The translations under genes were made by a program, and so were the position numbers. From Rhodobiaceae bacterium UBA6963 (GTDB lineage: Bacteria > Pseudomonadota > Alphaproteobacteria > RS24), in NCBI GenBank assembly GCA_002450335.1, contig DJZB01000051.1, positions 50,679-55,930 of the forward strand: 5,252 nt of DNA. The letters run 5' to 3'. Shown here in pieces: positions 5,229 to 5,252 of the stretch. How positions within the stretch are numbered: the stretch's first letter is position 1; each line of letters opens with the position of its first letter. A model generated the notes under the pieces. It did no database searches and was not told where the DNA came from. It was given only the letters and a program-made list of their open reading frames with translations.

Positions 5229-5252
5229 ATTCACCTTCATATTCACCTTCAT
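5229..5252. repeat. Two perfect tandem copies of a 12-bp unit (ATTCACCTTCAT)
   Basis: The 12-bp unit occurs at 5229-5240 and again at 5241-5252, where the window ends, so more copies may follow. The first copy overlaps a 10-bp palindrome GTGAATTCAC (5225-5234). Read leftward, the unit gives ATG-AAG-GTG-AAT in a frame open to the TAA at 5175-5177. That is too short and ordinary to call a gene. Confidence 0.6.

Noticed and set aside
5175..5252. Leftward open frame from the window edge (begins Met-Lys-Val-Asn repeated)
   Set aside because: It has only 25 codons in AT-rich DNA with a tandem repeat and no recognisable protein features. It could be the tail of a gene but cannot be supported.
1..5252. 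A novel multi-gene defence, mobile or biosynthetic system
   Set aside because: All genes are recognisable housekeeping genes with intact motifs. There are no transposases, integrases, tRNA attachment sites or CRISPR repeats.

Overview
This window is ordinary alphaproteobacterial chromosome carrying two convergent gene groups. The alphaproteobacterial call rests on a separate F0 operon in the order atpI-atpB-atpE-atpF'-atpF, with both b and b' subunits and no F1 genes following. It is supported by a family-4-like uracil-DNA glycosylase of the long form with a divergent N-terminal segment. Base composition is moderate and the intergenic DNA is AT-rich. A marine, moderate-GC lineage would fit, but the genus cannot be told from this sequence.

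Positions 1-2418 (+ strand) hold the membrane (F0) sector of the ATP synthase. The 3' part of atpI enters from the left edge. It is followed by atpB (subunit a, TTG start), atpE (75-residue c subunit), atpF' (b') and atpF (b). Gaps shrink along the operon (85, 43, 22 and 3 bases), as expected for co-transcribed and partly coupled genes. The proton-channel residues are intact: the essential Arg in subunit a and the carboxylate Glu in subunit c. The residue after that Glu is Ala, which points to H+ rather than Na+ coupling.

Positions 2386-5156 (- strand) hold a two-gene unit: a uracil-DNA glycosylase followed by a secreted soluble lytic murein transglycosylase. The two are joined by a TGATG stop/start overlap. 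The transglycosylase gene runs 33 bases into the end of atpF tail-to-tail, so the two operons have no spacer. A bulged hairpin with a short T-run sits exactly there and is the best candidate terminator for the atp operon.

Positions 5157-5252 are AT-rich upstream DNA for the glycosylase. They contain a plausible leftward promoter, a near-consensus GTTC-N7-GTTT motif like the alphaproteobacterial LexA box placed between its -35 and -10, a 25-bp dyad over the -10, and a 12-bp tandem duplication at the window edge.

I found no mobile element, CRISPR, RNA gene or novel multi-gene system. The points most worth a second look are the glycosylase's loss of two of four Fe-S ligand positions, its possible SOS control, and the overlapping convergent operon ends.
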